Below the pieces are notes generated by a model, which ran no database searches, was not told where the DNA came from, and was given only the letters and a program-made list of their open reading frames with translations. Below are positions 12,191-24,856 of a stretch of DNA of 64,000 bases, piece by piece. Source of the stretch: Anthoceros angustus. Taxonomy: Eukaryota; Streptophyta; Anthocerotopsida; Anthocerotales; Anthocerotaceae. Where the stretch lies: NCBI GenBank assembly GCA_010909165.1, contig MU008155.1, positions 1,736,001 through 1,800,000 of the forward strand, read 5' to 3'. A program made the position numbers and the translations under genes. Numbering within the stretch: position 1 is the stretch's first letter; every line of letters begins with the position of its first letter.

Positions 12191-15100
12191 GGGTTAGATC
12201 GGTGGTCATGTGCTTTAGGCATCGTGGAGCAGGGGGTTTTGATAGGACTTGATGTACGAGGCCTTTACGGTTTAGATTTGTAGGTGTCTTCGCACCCCGC
12301 CTCCTGCTTTGACTTGACCAAATTTTGACGCTTCCTCTTTCGTATTCTCACCACTCGGCCGATATCCGTGCCCACGTTTTCAACTTGGCCCTCGGTTCAT
12401 GCTTGCCGCCAAGATCGTGTTCCCTCGCCCGCATTTTGGCCCGCTTCCATTCTCCTTGGCCTTGTCAACCCCTTTTTGCCCCGCCTTTCCATGGCCACGC
12501 TTGCTTATTAATTGACAACCCATACAGTGCCTTCTTTTCGGTGTGATTTGGGTCCGCTGGAACTCGCCTTCATGAGGTTCGCCGCTTTGATAGCCGCCCA
12601 CTTCAAGGAATGCGGTTTCACACAAAGGTGATTCCGACACGCCTCCACAATTTTCATGCACCATTGCTCAAGGTCGTGATGTAACTTGTGAATGTCTCGC
12701 CATGCCTTGCGGCCGGACCGCTGAAATCGTCGGACGCAGGAGGCTATTCCATGAGCCCTCACATGTGTCCACGCTGTGGCCCCTCCGGCCCTCACGCTTT
12801 ATCCTATCGGTGATGCCCTGCCCCGCCGCCTTCCCTATCCATGTCTCATTGCCTCCCCGCTTGCACTACAGCCCCTAGTCGCGCCCCGGTGCCACCCGCG
12901 ACGCACCTCATATGAAAAGCGCTCAAGAGGTTAAGGGCTCTCCATGTCCACAGGTGCACCGGTTCGCATTCCACTCCCACACCATCTCCTCGCAGAGGAT
13001 CCCCGTCACCGCAATACAAGCACACTACCGTCACCGCCTATGCAGCGATACATGTCCGGAGGTAATTTGTACACTTCAAGCCCGCCTCAGACGCCATGTC
13101 CTCGCCACTTGCATGTCCTACACAAAACATTTGTCGCCATCAAGAATCGCTGGTGTTCACATTCGTGACGGCCTTGGCCGACGCTCACTTACCCCTCACA
13201 AGAATGCTATCGGAGGAAGCGGTGGCACCTCCGGCAACATTGCGCGCATCGGTCCGGGGACATAGTAGTCGCTGTCGCCTCCTCGCCTCACCCCATATGC
13301 AAAGCGGCCCTACCAGCCGCCCACCGCCTCCTCCGGAAGGCCTCCGCGGACGTGGCCAGCTATGTCATCGCCTCCGACCTCATTTTCCTCACCTGCAAGT
13401 TCCACACCCTAACGAAAGTCGCCACTCTCATGGTGGGCATGAATGTCAAGGAGAATGTATGTGCCAAGGGTTCGTGGTATCCAACTCACTACCGCCCCGC
13501 AGCTCCAACATGTACCTCTTGCAGAAGCCCCACTTCTCCTTCAGCCGCCTCCGGCGTGCTCGATGCGCCTCACACCCACGCACTCCACCCACCAACCACG
13601 CCTGCTATGTCCGCACGGCCCGGCCGGAAGTTCCGCAGCCGCATTCGTGAAGCACATTGCGGCAAATCCCTTCACATGACATCCAAGATCCACCTTACCC
13701 GATTGCACCGATGGCCCCGAATGAAGTTCCTCCTGCTCTCTCGCGGCCTCGCTGGTTCAGTCCTCCTCAACTAGCTCGCAGCAAATCGGACCGAATCCAT
13801 GGGTGCCCAAACCTACGCACCGCCCCGCACGCCTTTGTAGATTGTTCCCGCCCGCTTGTTGTCCTCCAAAGACCGCTTATGTAGTCGTTGCCCCATCTAT
13901 GGTCACGGCACTCAAGTGGAACATGTACATCTTGTCGGACCGCAAAGACAACACTCGCACTAGCTTGCGGCCTTGTGCTGCGCTATCGTGACTCCGACCA
14001 CCATGTGCTCCAAGTTCCGCACACCACACCATGTGCCACATGTACATTTTGTTCGTGTATTGCACTACCACGCGCACCGCGACCTCATTTCCATGGCCTC
14101 CTACCGCATGGCTCGCAATGCGCCGCCACCGCCTCGGGCACGAGCAACCCGCTGCGCTGCCTCGCACAATCCTCACTCCCGCTCACACCCCGCGTGATGG
14201 TCACATTTTGTAGGATGAGGTTGCGGCGTCTTCTATTGTTCTCGCCGACCCGTAGCAGCTCCATCCATCCGGCACCGCCGCCCACCTCCTCAACGTCCGG
14301 TGCACATCCCGGCCGCCTGCGAGCCCTTTCAATGTCCGCCCCGCCTCCTCCGCCCCTCTGCGATGTTCCTCAAAGTCTCCACTTCAAAGGGCAGCCTGCC
14401 GACTGCTCCTTCCCGCCCGCCGCCTGCTTTCGAGCGAGGGCTCGTGATCGCTCCACCTCCCTCCGCTTTCCTCCCTCCATGGATCCCCCTCCGTCCTCTC
14501 TCACTCGGCCCCTCCATCTCCCCTTGCGGCGCCCCATCTCCCTCCGCCCGCCACCCATACGGTCGCCTCACCCACCCCTCGCCTCCGCCATCCTCTCATT
14601 GCCTCCTGCCCCGCCCGCCCGCCGCACCGCCTGGGCCCCCCCGCCTCCGCCCCTCCCTCCCCTTCCTGCACACGCCCGCCCCTCCCCTTCCTCCCACCCG
14701 CGCGCCCACGGCCCCGCCCACCCCGCCTCCACGACTCGGATGGCGCCACGGCCCCGCCTCCGCCTCTTCCTCCTTCCTCGCCTGCGCCCGCCGGCCCTCC
14801 GCCTGCCCCTCCTACGGCCCCGCGCCGCCTCCGCCCCTCCGCCTCCTCCGCCTGCGCCGCCCGCCCGCCTGCCCCTCCATCCAACCCCATCGTCCGACCC
14901 TGCTCACGCCGCCATCCACCCGCGCCTCATCATCTCCTCATCTTCCTCGCAGACACCGCCGCTTATCGCTCGTGACCGCCATCAATCCACCATCGCCTGG
15001 CGAACCCAACCCCGCCTGCTCTTCCGCCGGGCCCCCATGATCACGTAGTGTTTCGCGACTGGCCTATCCTCACCATACCGCCGCGGGTCTCCCGAGGCCG

Positions 15101-16173
15101 GATTCACTACTTGAGCCGCGGTCGTTCCCGAGCACGCGCCACTTGTTCCATCTATCGACAATGCGTGGTTTCCTCATCTCCCCTCCTTCACACGTCTTGC
15201 CCTCGCCGCGCGCCCCTGCACTCCGCGCCATCAATCGACCATCGCCATGACAGGCCCCAACCCCGCCCGTTCTCTGCGGCGTCCCCATGATCATTGCGGT
15301 GTTTGGCGTACTCGGGCCTATCCTCACCCCTCGCCGTTGCTCCAGTGGGATACTTGGAGCAGCGGTCGGGTTGACACGAACACGCCACTTGTTCCATCTG
15401 CGACAATGCGTGGTTTCCCTCATCTCCGGCCGTATGTCGAATAATTCCGCCACGCCACCGACCGTTTCATGAAATGAACGCTATGTGCCTTATTCACTTC
15501 GAACGCTTTGTTGCTTGGATGCCCCCATGCCTAAGGACATTCATGCCGCCTTGCTTCTTTCCACAAATCCACGATACAATGTTTCAAAATACGACCCCAC
15601 CATTATTCCTACGCCTTTCCACCCCACAACTCTACGGTGATAGGCCACGCCGGTGTGTGCACGCTTGAAGAGAAACACGAGACTCTTTGTAGCAAGCGCC
15701 CCTACACTGGAATTTCGGCTCCCATATACAAGTTGCTCGAGGATGACGTGAGCACCGCAAAGCCTCCTCTCGCAAAGAAGCTCACCTTGTCCACGACAAG
15801 ACATACGCACTGTTGTCAAGGAGAAAGCAACCGACATTGCGCTGCCGGCGACCCCCTCCGACCGGCAATTGTCATGCCCCGCCGATCACGCATGCCATCG
15901 CCAACATGCCCATGTAGTCCCCCGCCCGTCCACACATCTGCGAGGCAAATGCATGGCGGTCCATACACGATGCACCGTAGTGTCACATCCCCACTCCACC
16001 CAGCCCACCCATCGCCTTTGCAGTCTCCGCATGCTCCTTTTCGTCATGCATGGCACCGCAGCCCAGGTGCATCGTGTCCACCGTCGCATGGTACACGTGG
16101 CCGCCGCGATCGAACCCACCCACGTACACCGTCGACCATCGTCACCAAGCACAAGATGACTTCTGCATCCGCC
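12191..16173. other. C-rich interior of the TIR element, no gene supported
   Basis: The plus strand is strongly C-rich, most extreme at 14300-15050. Long open frames exist in several frames at once and read as Pro/Ser/Arg/His strings, which is expected from composition. A few peptide runs look less random, for example VIASDLIFLTCKFHTLTKV near 13370 (+). NKMYMWHMVW near 14040 and SDKMYMFHLS near 13940 (both -) are a pair with similar wording, hinting at an ancient repeated coding sequence. I assign no gene. Confidence 0.4.
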
Positions 16174-16647
16174 TCACCCCACCACCATTGCACTCTTCCT
16201 CAACGCGGCCAACTCCATCGCCTTCCGCATCCCCTTCTCCTTCCGTGTTGGACCCGCCCCAACCCACCAATCCGCCGTAGCCGGAGGCTCCTTGTTCTTC
16301 GCAGGCCTCCGCAATTCAAATGTGTCCATGTGCTGAAATAGATACCCTCGGTGCATGTGCTGCAACCCCTGCTCGTCCACAATCTGCATTGCCCACCTCT
16401 CATCTGGAGCATCCTCCACTTCTGGCATGGTTCCATCCCGTGCACGCACCAAAACCACCCACGAGTCCAAGCCCGCAGCCCTTGTCTCCTCCACCGTCAA
16501 GACATGCGCCACCATGTCCTCCCCATCCGCTATGACGTGCTCGAATGTCGCCCCGGCAAGCGCTCGCGAACACCGGCATGGACGGTGATGATGTCGACGC
16601 CCCTCACTTCGCCATGCGAACGCGCTACCGCCGCCATCGCCGCCCAC
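16174..16647 (-). CDS. Hypothetical 157-codon ORF inside the TIR element
   Basis: This minus-strand frame has a more protein-like composition than its surroundings, with balanced acidic, hydrophobic and aromatic residues (HVLTVEETRAAGLDSWVVLV, then YLFQHMDTFELRR). I recognise no family and no intact domain. It may be part of a captured gene, reading opposite to the C-rich strand. Its codons end mostly in G or C like the whole element, so codon bias is not independent support. Confidence 0.25.
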   Translation of the reverse strand: MGGDGGGSAFAWRSEGRRHHHRPCRCSRALAGATFEHVIADGEDMVAHVLTVEETRAAGLDSWVVLVRARDGTMPEVEDAPDERWAMQIVDEQGLQHMHRGYLFQHMDTFELRRPAKNKEPPATADWWVGAGPTRKEKGMRKAMELAALRKSAMVVG

Positions 16648-16903
16648 GCCCGTGTCCTCGCTCGCCCAACGGATCCGCCGCTACCGCCGTGGCCCCATCC
16701 CGCAAAACAACCGCGCATCGAGCCACCGCCGCCTTTTCGCTCCATGCTCAATGACGCTCCATTCTCCTTAGCCTTTGCCCGACCCCCAACCCCAACCTCA
16801 CCGCTCACGCCCGCTCACAGTCTTGCAGCCCATCGACCGACCGCGATTGAAGTTCTAATGTCCCTTCACCCACGTGGTTTCGCCGATTGTCGCGCCTCGG
16901 CCG

Positions 16904-18330
16904 TCAAACGGTGGTCTTGCTCGCCCGATGACCCGCCATGGCTCCACGATTTCCACAACTCGACTGTCCCAGGAGAATGGAGTGTCCTCCAACGCGCGCG
17001 CATGGACTCTTCCCTTCCGCTTGAAATTGAATAAGGGCATCGCGATTTTTGGAGGCACCGCAGAGGCGCGATGTCATTGCTCCTCCGCCACACTTTAAGA
17101 TTCTCGCACGCCGCCGCCACGTTGTCCTTCTCGACCGCAGCGGGTGCATTAATTCGCCTCCTTTTGTGCACAAGCACCTCCTTCGCCCCACATACTCACA
17201 AGCACCGCAGCCCAATGAACACGCAACTTGCACCATCAATAATTACCAATGGGATGGCATTTCGAAACATGTAGTCCACAATCCCAATCGAACATCACAC
17301 ATCACACAACGACTTGGCCACCTCTCTACAACGGCTCGCAATCTACGCTAGGCCATGCCATAAACCGTGTTGTGAGAAATGGCGGTCGGCACCCTCGCAC
17401 ATAGTGTCCTCGAGTCATACAATGGAAGGAGCAATGTCCCGCTGCACGCCATGGCTGTGGGAGCCCTCCGTCATCAATGGTACTTCAAACACCACAATTG
17501 GCGCTCACCAAAGAACACGCGTCCGTGAATGAAGGTGTAGCTCGCCGTCTGCAAAGACAACCACGACTGCCGCGTAACATGGTCTTCACTGGGGTGCATG
17601 CCTCAAAGGTCGTCCTGCTCGTGAAGTTATCGCTGTACATCCTTGAGCACCGGAGAAAAGAAACCGACCACCTCCAAAGATAACGTGGTTCACAATGGGC
17701 ATCACCGCCCGAAAGGCCCAAGCTGCACCACAAGTCCGAACCCGTCCCCACAAGCCCCCAACATGCAAGCACTTTTAAACAAGACCTCCTGCTAGCCTCT
17801 CGACCATGCTCACCTCCATGCCCGCGGTCCCGACGAAGGCAAAATGTCGAAAAACTCCGGATCCCCACCGTGATGAGGGCAACGGCCTCCTTGATGGCCG
17901 ATGCAGCCGGTCCGCACTTGCCCATGAGGCCTTCTTCAAGATAGACAACACACCCATCACCTCCGGTAGCACGCCATGTCCGCCTTGAAGGCCTTCCTCA
18001 AGAACGATGAGCCCGGCGCATCTTGCCACACCTTCTGCACGCCGTCCATCTGGCTGCCAAGGGCGTGTGCAATTGTGGCCACTGTCATGGGGCATGACAC
18101 TTGCCCCCTTTTGGTTTTGTCCCCTTGTAATCTTCGCCTGTGGCAAATTCTTTGAATGCATCCTCCAAAAACCTGTTTGGCCCATGGGGATTGATTTTTT
18201 CCCACGATGCGTCGGAAATTTTCCTTATGTTTTTTCCCGGTCTGTATGCTTGGCCTATGTGTATGCTTGGCCAATGGAATTGTCTCTACATGCATCATCG
18301 AAAAGGGTCCTTCGCCTATGGTACAAGACA
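16904..18330 (-). pseudogene. Minus-strand coding-like fragments, frame-shifted
   Basis: Read on the minus strand, several frames give helical-looking stretches such as VATIAHALGSQMDGVQKV (~18080), ASAIKEAVALITVGIRSF (~17890) and GVQRDIAPSIV (~17420). They change frame every 50-150 bp. The spacing and wording hint at armadillo- or HEAT-like repeats, but I could not assemble an open frame. A decayed captured gene is one reading; compositional accident is another. Confidence 0.2.
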
Positions 18331-19880
18331 TTGTTCATGACCGGTCTTTGAAACTAGTTATATACATATTTGGCTATATATGTAGGAATAACGTGGAAAA
18401 CAAACATGGTGCTTGGCGGTTGGTATATTTATTTTCCCTCCGCATCGTGGGCGTAAATCATTGGCCACATGGCGGATGACGTTTTGGATGATGCATGCCA
18501 TTACGTTGTCCTCGCATGACCGCACTTCCGCTCGTCAAGGTTGTGGAGTCCGAGGCACAAACGCCAAGGAACGGGCAGCCGGCAACTCGTCCCGCCGCGA
18601 TCCACAACGGCAGTGAACGCTGGGAAGCCCAACTTGCCGTGATGGCGGAACGAATCGGCCATACCTGGGGAAAGAGCAGTAGAAGCGAGAAGAATGGCGA
18701 GGGGGCGCATAATGGAAGCGCGGACGACCGTGCATAGAACGGGTTAGGCCGCGCTGCCATCCCGGGTGTTGTAAGGGCGATTGGTGGAGGTGATTATGCG
18801 GCAAAGGGACACCTCCCGCCTCCTCTACACGGTGTAGGTGAACTGCTGGATGACGAACACCGGGGTGTGAAGGATGGGAGGGGAGCCGAGGTCTGTGGTG
18901 CGCTGTTCCGGCTGATGGCACCGACGACAATGGGCAACCGCTTTTCCGCGACATCCTTGGAATGGAGGCGGAGGAGTTTGCTGCTGGTGGCTAGTGGAAA
19001 CGCCGAGGAGGTGGTGAAGGTCAAGGAGGACTTACAGTGCAATTTTAACGATCACAACACACGGTAGCCAGCAGAAGGGATTGGTTGTCGCAGTGCTGTG
19101 CCCGTGGCCGCCGAGGAGGTGAAGTCGGGACAAAGGGAAAGGAATCGGGGAGGACGAGCGCCGCCCAAGTGGGATGGCTGCTAGGAAGGAAGGCGGAGGA
19201 GGAGGCGGGAGTGGCATGGATGATGGGAGGACCGTGCCTTCTGTCCGAAAGGTGCGACGCGGAAGGGTCTAGCAGACCATTTTGTTTGCTGCTATTTTTG
19301 CTTGCTATGCGATCACAGCTATGACCTTGGCTGCATTAGTGGCAATGGTAGTAACACCGCGGCGGTGCAGCTTTTGTTTGTGTGGACCGAGACGGTGACC
19401 CGGCCAAGCGCCATTATATGCAATTGGTAGAAACCCCGTAAAATGATTCTAATAGTGATGTGTTAGGCGGTCCAAGATACGCCCAATCGCGAGTGTCATG
19501 TGAAGAGGAAAGGGCTAAGTTATGACACGAACACAAGGAGGGCCAAAAGGGTTGACAAATCGCTAGTGCACCTAAATGTCGGTTGCTATGCGGTTAGTCA
19601 GAACCGGGGTGGATACACCGAGTTCATGACAGTGCAGTGGCGCACGCTGACGAGAACCGCAGATGCCAATTGCAGCCTTGCATGCAGAGAAAATTCGTGT
19701 TAAGGGGCGGCCTCGATGCAGCCGCCCATGCGTATATTATGGCAACCGGAGGACGCCGCCACGCTGAGATAGAGGGCAGCCATCCGCAAGGCCGGGCGAA
19801 TTGGAAACAACGACTGCAAAAAGGCGCGGCGGGCGGGGAGTAAAGTCGAGGTCGATCAAGGAGGCAGGAGGATGGAGAAG
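18331..19880. other. TIR-element interior, transition from C-rich to G-rich plus strand
   Basis: No gene is supported. From about 18500 onward the plus strand becomes G/A-rich, the opposite of the segment before it. Short AT-richer islands occur at 18340-18420 and 19400-19600. Confidence 0.4.
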
Positions 19881-19889
19881 GAGACAAGC

Positions 19890-21310
19890 GCGCCGTGGCG
19901 GAAGCGGCGGAGGGAGCCATGGACGGCATGGTGCCCGGTACTGCCGCGGCGGGGGCACAGCCACTCTTCCTTGGCGGAGGCGGCAGCGGCAAGGCGCAGA
20001 GAAGGGGAAGCGAGGGGAGAGCCCTCCCCTTGGCCATGGCGACGGCAATGAGAGGGGCGGCGGCAGCAGGGCCAGAAGTGGGGAGGGCATCGTGCCTCCC
20101 CATGGAGAAGGAGGCGGGGCGGGGACGGCAGAGGCGGCCCCCGGCGATGGTGGCGGCATGGCAGCCGGCGGGCCCAGCAATGGCGCAGCGGGGAGGGCCC
20201 GCCTCCCCATGTCCATGGAGACGGAGGCGGGGAGGGGCGAGTCGCCCCGCCTCTGAGGAAAGGGGCCGCTGGCCTCCCCATGATGGAGGCCGCAGCGAGC
20301 GGGTGCCCGGGCGCAGCGGGGAGGGCACGCTGCCTCCCATGGAGAAGGAGCCTGGGCTGGGCAGAGGCGCCCCCGGCGATGGAGGCGGCCATGGGGCCCA
20401 GCAGAAGTGGGAGGCGGGGCCTCCCCATGGCCATGGAGACGGGAGGCGGGGCGAGCGCCGCCCGCCTCGGCGAAAGGGGCCGGGCCTCCCCGGCGCGATG
20501 GAGGCCGCCGCAGCTGGGTGCCTGTGCAGTGGGCGCAGCGTGGGGAGGGCACGCACGCCTCCCCATGGAGAAGGAGTGGGGCGGGCAGTGAGGCGCCCCA
20601 ACGATGGAGGCGGCAATGCAAAGTGGGGAGAGACCGTGCCTCCCCATGGCGATGGAGGCGGGTGGTGGAGGGCAAGGCGCCCGCCCAAGGAACGGGGCAG
20701 GCCTCTCGGGATGGAGGCAGCAGGGCGACGCGGGCAGCAGCTGGAGCAGCGGGGAGGGAGACTGCCTCCCCATGGAGAAGGGGCGGGGCGGGGGCAGAGG
20801 CGCCTCGGAGATGGAGGCGCAGCGGCAGTGCGGGCCTCAGTGCGCTGGCGCAGCGGGGAGGGCATCGGCCTCCCCATGTCCATGGCGACGGAGGCGGAGG
20901 CGAGTCGCCCCGCCTCGAGGAAAGGGGCCGTGGCCTCCCGGCGATGGAGGCCGCAGCTGCCAGCCGGCAATGGGCGGCGGGGAGGGCACGCCTCCCCATG
21001 GAGAAGGAGTCGGGGCAGTGAGGCGCCTCGGCGATGGAGGCAGGCAGGGGGCCCAGCGGCCTGCAGTGGGAGGGAGGGGCCGCCTCCCATGGCCATGGAG
21101 GCGGGGCGTGGAGGGGCGAGCCGCCTCAAGGAAAGGGGCTGCTGTGGCCTCCCCTGGGCGATGGAGGCGGCGGTGGCGGGGAACCTGTGCAATGGGCAGC
21201 GGGGAGGGGCGCCCCGCCTCCCCATGGTGATGGACGTGGGGTGGGAGAGGAGCCGGTGGAGGAGACGTGGAGGGCAGTTGCTCCCCACCCGATGGCGGGG
21301 GGCGAGCCGC
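19890..21310 (+). repeat. GC-rich minisatellite, ~13 degenerate units of roughly 70-140 bp
   Basis: The phrase GCCTCCCCATGG (or CTCCCATGG) followed by a GAGAAGGAGGCGGGGC-like block recurs near 20096, 20205, 20274, 20330, 20422, 20560, 20640, 20765, 20870, 20992, 21082 and 21218. Each is linked by GGCGATGGAGGC-type spacers. Unit length varies and copies are diverged, so it is an old, recombining array. Because units often keep multiples of three, several frames stay open through it, including 571 codons on the minus strand. Those frames encode low-complexity Pro/Ser/Arg-rich repeats and I do not call them genes. Confidence 0.8.
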
Positions 21311-22700
21311 CATCCGCGTAGGGAGAGGGAGCGGAGCATTGCGCATTGAGGAGGAAGGCAACCCCGCTTTGGGGACGACGGTCGCTGAGGACGGGCGGAG
21401 GGGCGATACGCCGAGGCCGAGGCCGAGGGGAGGAGGGGATGGAGGCCGCCTCACGCGCCGGGCCCGAGCCGGAGGCCGAGCCTGCGGCGGCATGGCGAAG
21501 AACATTAGCTGGCCGCCATGCCCGACTCGGTGGTCGCCATGGTGGCGGAGGGCGATGATCGCCGCCGCCGAGACCGAGGCCGACGGAGGCCCGCGATGGC
21601 GGGATCGAGGGCGGGATGCGGAAGGCGGAGGGGCGACGCTGGCCGGGGAGCGGACGGCGAGCTGGCGCGCCGGCGCGATCTCTCAGGGAGTGGACCGAGC
21701 GCGCCATCCGCTGAGGAAGGCCGTATGGGAGGAATAACGCCCATCGGGCGCCATCTCGACGTGGAACGGAAGCAGCAGATTAGGCGGAGGCTGGGGCGCC
21801 TGCATGGAGGGAGGAGCGGAGGCGGCACGAGCTCACGGGTGGAGGACAAAGATCCGGCAGAGGAGGAGGAGGAGGAGGAGGAGGAGGAGGTGGGAGCAAC
21901 CTGTGACGGTGGCGAGCGGAGGCCATGTCGGAAGAAGATGGAGAGCGGAGTGCGCCCAACCCTCCGGAGGAGCGAGCACAAGGGGGAGGAAGCGCGATTA
22001 CGAGCCTCGGACACGGTCCGGCGGAAGCGCTGGGCGCGGTGCCTCCGACGCCCAATGCCCGGACGCTGCCCGCCGGAGGCGCGACGCGGCCAGGATGTGA
22101 GAGAGCGGCGAACGCTGGAATGCTCGACGCCGCCGAGGCCATGGAGGGCACAATTAAGGTTCTCCGCAGATGATGAAGGATGGAGGACGAGGGAAGTAGG
22201 CGGCGTCATCCATTGTGCTCGAGTTGCATCACTAGGTTTTTGCATAGGGGTCGGCGCCTTAGGAAGGCCGCGGTAGGAGATAGGGTTGGATGCTAGCCGT
22301 GCTGGCGATGTGAGCGTGGACATCCTTTTGATCAATGCAATGGCTCTCACCGTGAAATTTGGCTCTTTGCACGCAAAGCATGAACATTCTTGGCAGGAGG
22401 TTGTTGGGCACAGGCGGAGGTGGTGGGTCGCCATCCCCTCTTCCGCTTCGCCGCATCGCTTCTTCTTGTTTGAAAGAGGATCGTGGCTCTCATTGTTTCC
22501 AAGATCGTGGGTTCTTTAAGGAATACACGGTCCCAAAGTCCATAGTCAAGACGAGGAACGGGTCAGGCATGGTTCGAAACCATGGCTGCCCGCCATTGCT
22601 CGCGATACCCATGCCGGTAGGGTTGACAATCAATGGAGCGCCACGCACAGCCGCCAGGGTTTGGTGGCCATTGGATTCCTCAAGAAAACTTAATGGCAAA
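21311..22700. other. G-rich interior with (GGA)n tract
   Basis: This is GC-rich, G-skewed DNA with a (GAG)n run of ~32 bp at 21859-21890, encoding poly-Ser or poly-Glu in two frames. A minus-strand frame of 309 codons (21505-22434) reads as Arg/Ser/Pro-rich sequence. It resembles a low-complexity GC-rich coding 5' end but has no domain. No gene is called. Confidence 0.4.
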
Positions 22701-22980
22701 AGTGGAAACATTCGAAAACATAGTGTCCCGTCTCTTTGTTTTCAAAGGTGAAAGCCTGAAAATTTTTCAAGGAAACCCGCTTCGAGGACATTGTGTGTGT
22801 CCCTTTGGTGCTTGGCCGCTCTTGGTTAGGGCGCCAAAGCGGCCATGTGGCCATGTGCTGTGAAAAAGAAACCGTACTGGAATGTAGGGTATATTCCTCA
22901 AGATCCCCACGCCTTGCATGGGTTTCGCGAAAAAAAAAATGTCCCATCCCCTCTGTCCCCTTTGGTATGCCATAGTGTAG

Positions 22981-24856
22981 ACCTCCTCTAAACAGGCCCT
23001 AATTTTCCACACATAGGTACCCTAATTTTCCAAATAACCTCTAGCTTTTCAAACAGGCCCTAGTTTCAAACAAGCCTTAATTAGTTTCTAAAAAGCCCTA
23101 GCTTTTCAAACCAAGGTCAACCTAATTGTAATGTGTCTTTCTTGTTTGGGAAAGTGGCTACTTGCAAGCACCCAAACATGGCAACAAATAAACAATCTCG
23201 TCTAACAACCATGTTTCCAAGATTGAGAGAGAGGAGAGGATGTTGAAATTTGCGCGAGATGTGCACTTGCTTTACAAGTGTAGCTCGGACTTCCACATGA
23301 AAAGTTTCTGGAATGACACCTATGAAGCGACCAATTGGAAGACTCTAAGACAACATGTGAAGCAGTTCTTCTACGGATGAAGAGGATCAAGCAAGAGGAT
23401 GAGGATGTCGTGAGCGATACGCACAAGCGAAGAGGTCCTTATACTGGTTTCAAGACCATTTATGGCCTCCTATAGAAGCAAGTGTTAGGAAGCATAGAAT
23501 TTTGGCATTGCATTACCTTAAGACTGCCCATGGAAAGCCGGGGATGGACAATCCATATTCAAGTTGCGTGGATCCTTATACACTTGGTTTGACTCGAAGA
23601 CATGGAGTTGAAACTGCGTACAAGCTTGATTAGTAAAAGTCTGCGACATCGGCCAACTATCAACATTGGACCTTTAGAAGATAGACCTAATTTGAGAAAG
23701 GAGCTTGGTGATTTCTTGAGAACCTTGAGGGATGAGGGAACCAATCAATGCCCCTCTTGTCCAACCCATCTTGAGGGGCATTAATTCAAGCTAGAGCACG
23801 AACTCATTGGAAGCGGAACTTTCGAGTTAGCATTGATTGGAACAAGGAAGTTCATGAAAAGGAACTCTCATGGTCCTACAGAGCATCTACTCTCTGCGAC
23901 TTCTAAGCTCCGGAGACTTGGGAAGATGAAGGAAGAATGATGGCATATAAGTAGCTTACCTCTAGAGCTTATGATATTCAGAACTTGTTGTCAATAGTGA
24001 TCAAACGAAATCCACTTGGTTCTACAAAGGAGAGAACATGGGAGGTTAAAGGACAAAAGACATTAAGGTGTTGATCGCACATACAATCGCATTCGCACCA
24101 CTGCAATTAACGTAAGAAACATGGTAATTTAGGATGCCGAAGGAAAACATGAGATTGATCATGACGGAATCTCAGATCTTGCTATATCAAGAATTGCTGC
24201 TCCCCAACACAATTACCAGTGCTACCATCGCACTACATTTCACAAATCTTGCATTGCTCTCAAACTGCAACAACAAAGTTCCACAATCAATCAAAACACC
24301 TCATGTCCTCTTTTCATGGAAAACTGGCTCATAAGTCCAAATAAGCACCACCTACTTCAAAAATTGTTGATCAACTTATAGTCAAGGACCCATTGCGATT
24401 CTCGATTGCCCTTCACCGAGCAACATTCTCCCTCTCATCGCCAGCTCGAGCTCTCTACGCATCACTCAAACTCCTGCTTTGCGGGCCAGGCGGGCGGATG
24501 CGACTTTGAGGTGTTACGTCCTTCTCATCTCCGGACTCCATCGGTGCAGCCAATAACAGCCTCGCTGTACTGTGATCTCTCGATATACCATTTCTTCTTT
24601 GGCAATTGAGGGCTTTCGACCTCATGAGGCCGCCTTAGCTACCTCTCTACGACTTTCGGCCTCTGTAGCCTCAGTTACTGCGGCGGCTGGCGGAGGCTGC
24701 ATTCTACAACCTCAGCGCCTCCAAAGCAGCCTCGCGAGGTTGCTCCCTTTTCTCTATTTTCGGCATTTTAGACTCCTAAATATTTATACATTCGGCATTT
24801 TAAGCATAATAGTTTTTAGATTTTCAAATTTTACTAATTCTTATTAATTAACGCAG
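22981..24856. other. Decayed sequence right of the TIR element
   Basis: AT-richer DNA with short coding-like islands in the plus strand (for example NIGPLEDRPNLRKELGDFLR near 23660) interrupted by stops. This is probably the relic of an unidentified mobile element. The first 130 bp contain loose repeats of CCCTAATTTTCCA and AGCTTTTCAAAC. No intact gene is seen. Confidence 0.4.

Larger units (their letters stand above)
10474..22974. mobile_element. 12.5 kb TIR-bounded DNA element with 6 bp target duplication, non-autonomous, unclassified
   Basis: The left end (10474-10515) and the reverse complement of the right end (22931-22974) both begin TATGGCATACCAAAG and align for ~42-44 bp, ending in a T-run, with about three substitutions and small indels. 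Immediately outside, GTGTAG occurs at 10468-10473 and again at 22975-22980. Inverted ends with a flanking direct repeat are the hallmark of cut-and-paste insertion. The interior is GC-rich DNA with abrupt strand asymmetry, a minisatellite and frame-broken coding-like fragments; no transposase motif was found. A 6 bp duplication does not fit hAT (8), Mutator (9-11), CACTA (3) or mariner (TA). It could be a composite or gene-capturing passenger mobilised in trans. The alternative, chance similarity of flanks, is unlikely given TIR length plus exact duplication. Confidence 0.75.

Noticed and set aside
13888-15048. 386-codon plus-strand open frame
   Set aside because: Pro/Arg/Ser/His string in an extremely C-rich segment; neighbouring frames are also open, as expected from composition alone, and no domain is visible.
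19624-21339. 571-codon minus-strand frame and overlapping 484-codon plus-strand frame
   Set aside because: Both are read-through of the GC-rich minisatellite; no domain, signal or splice support.
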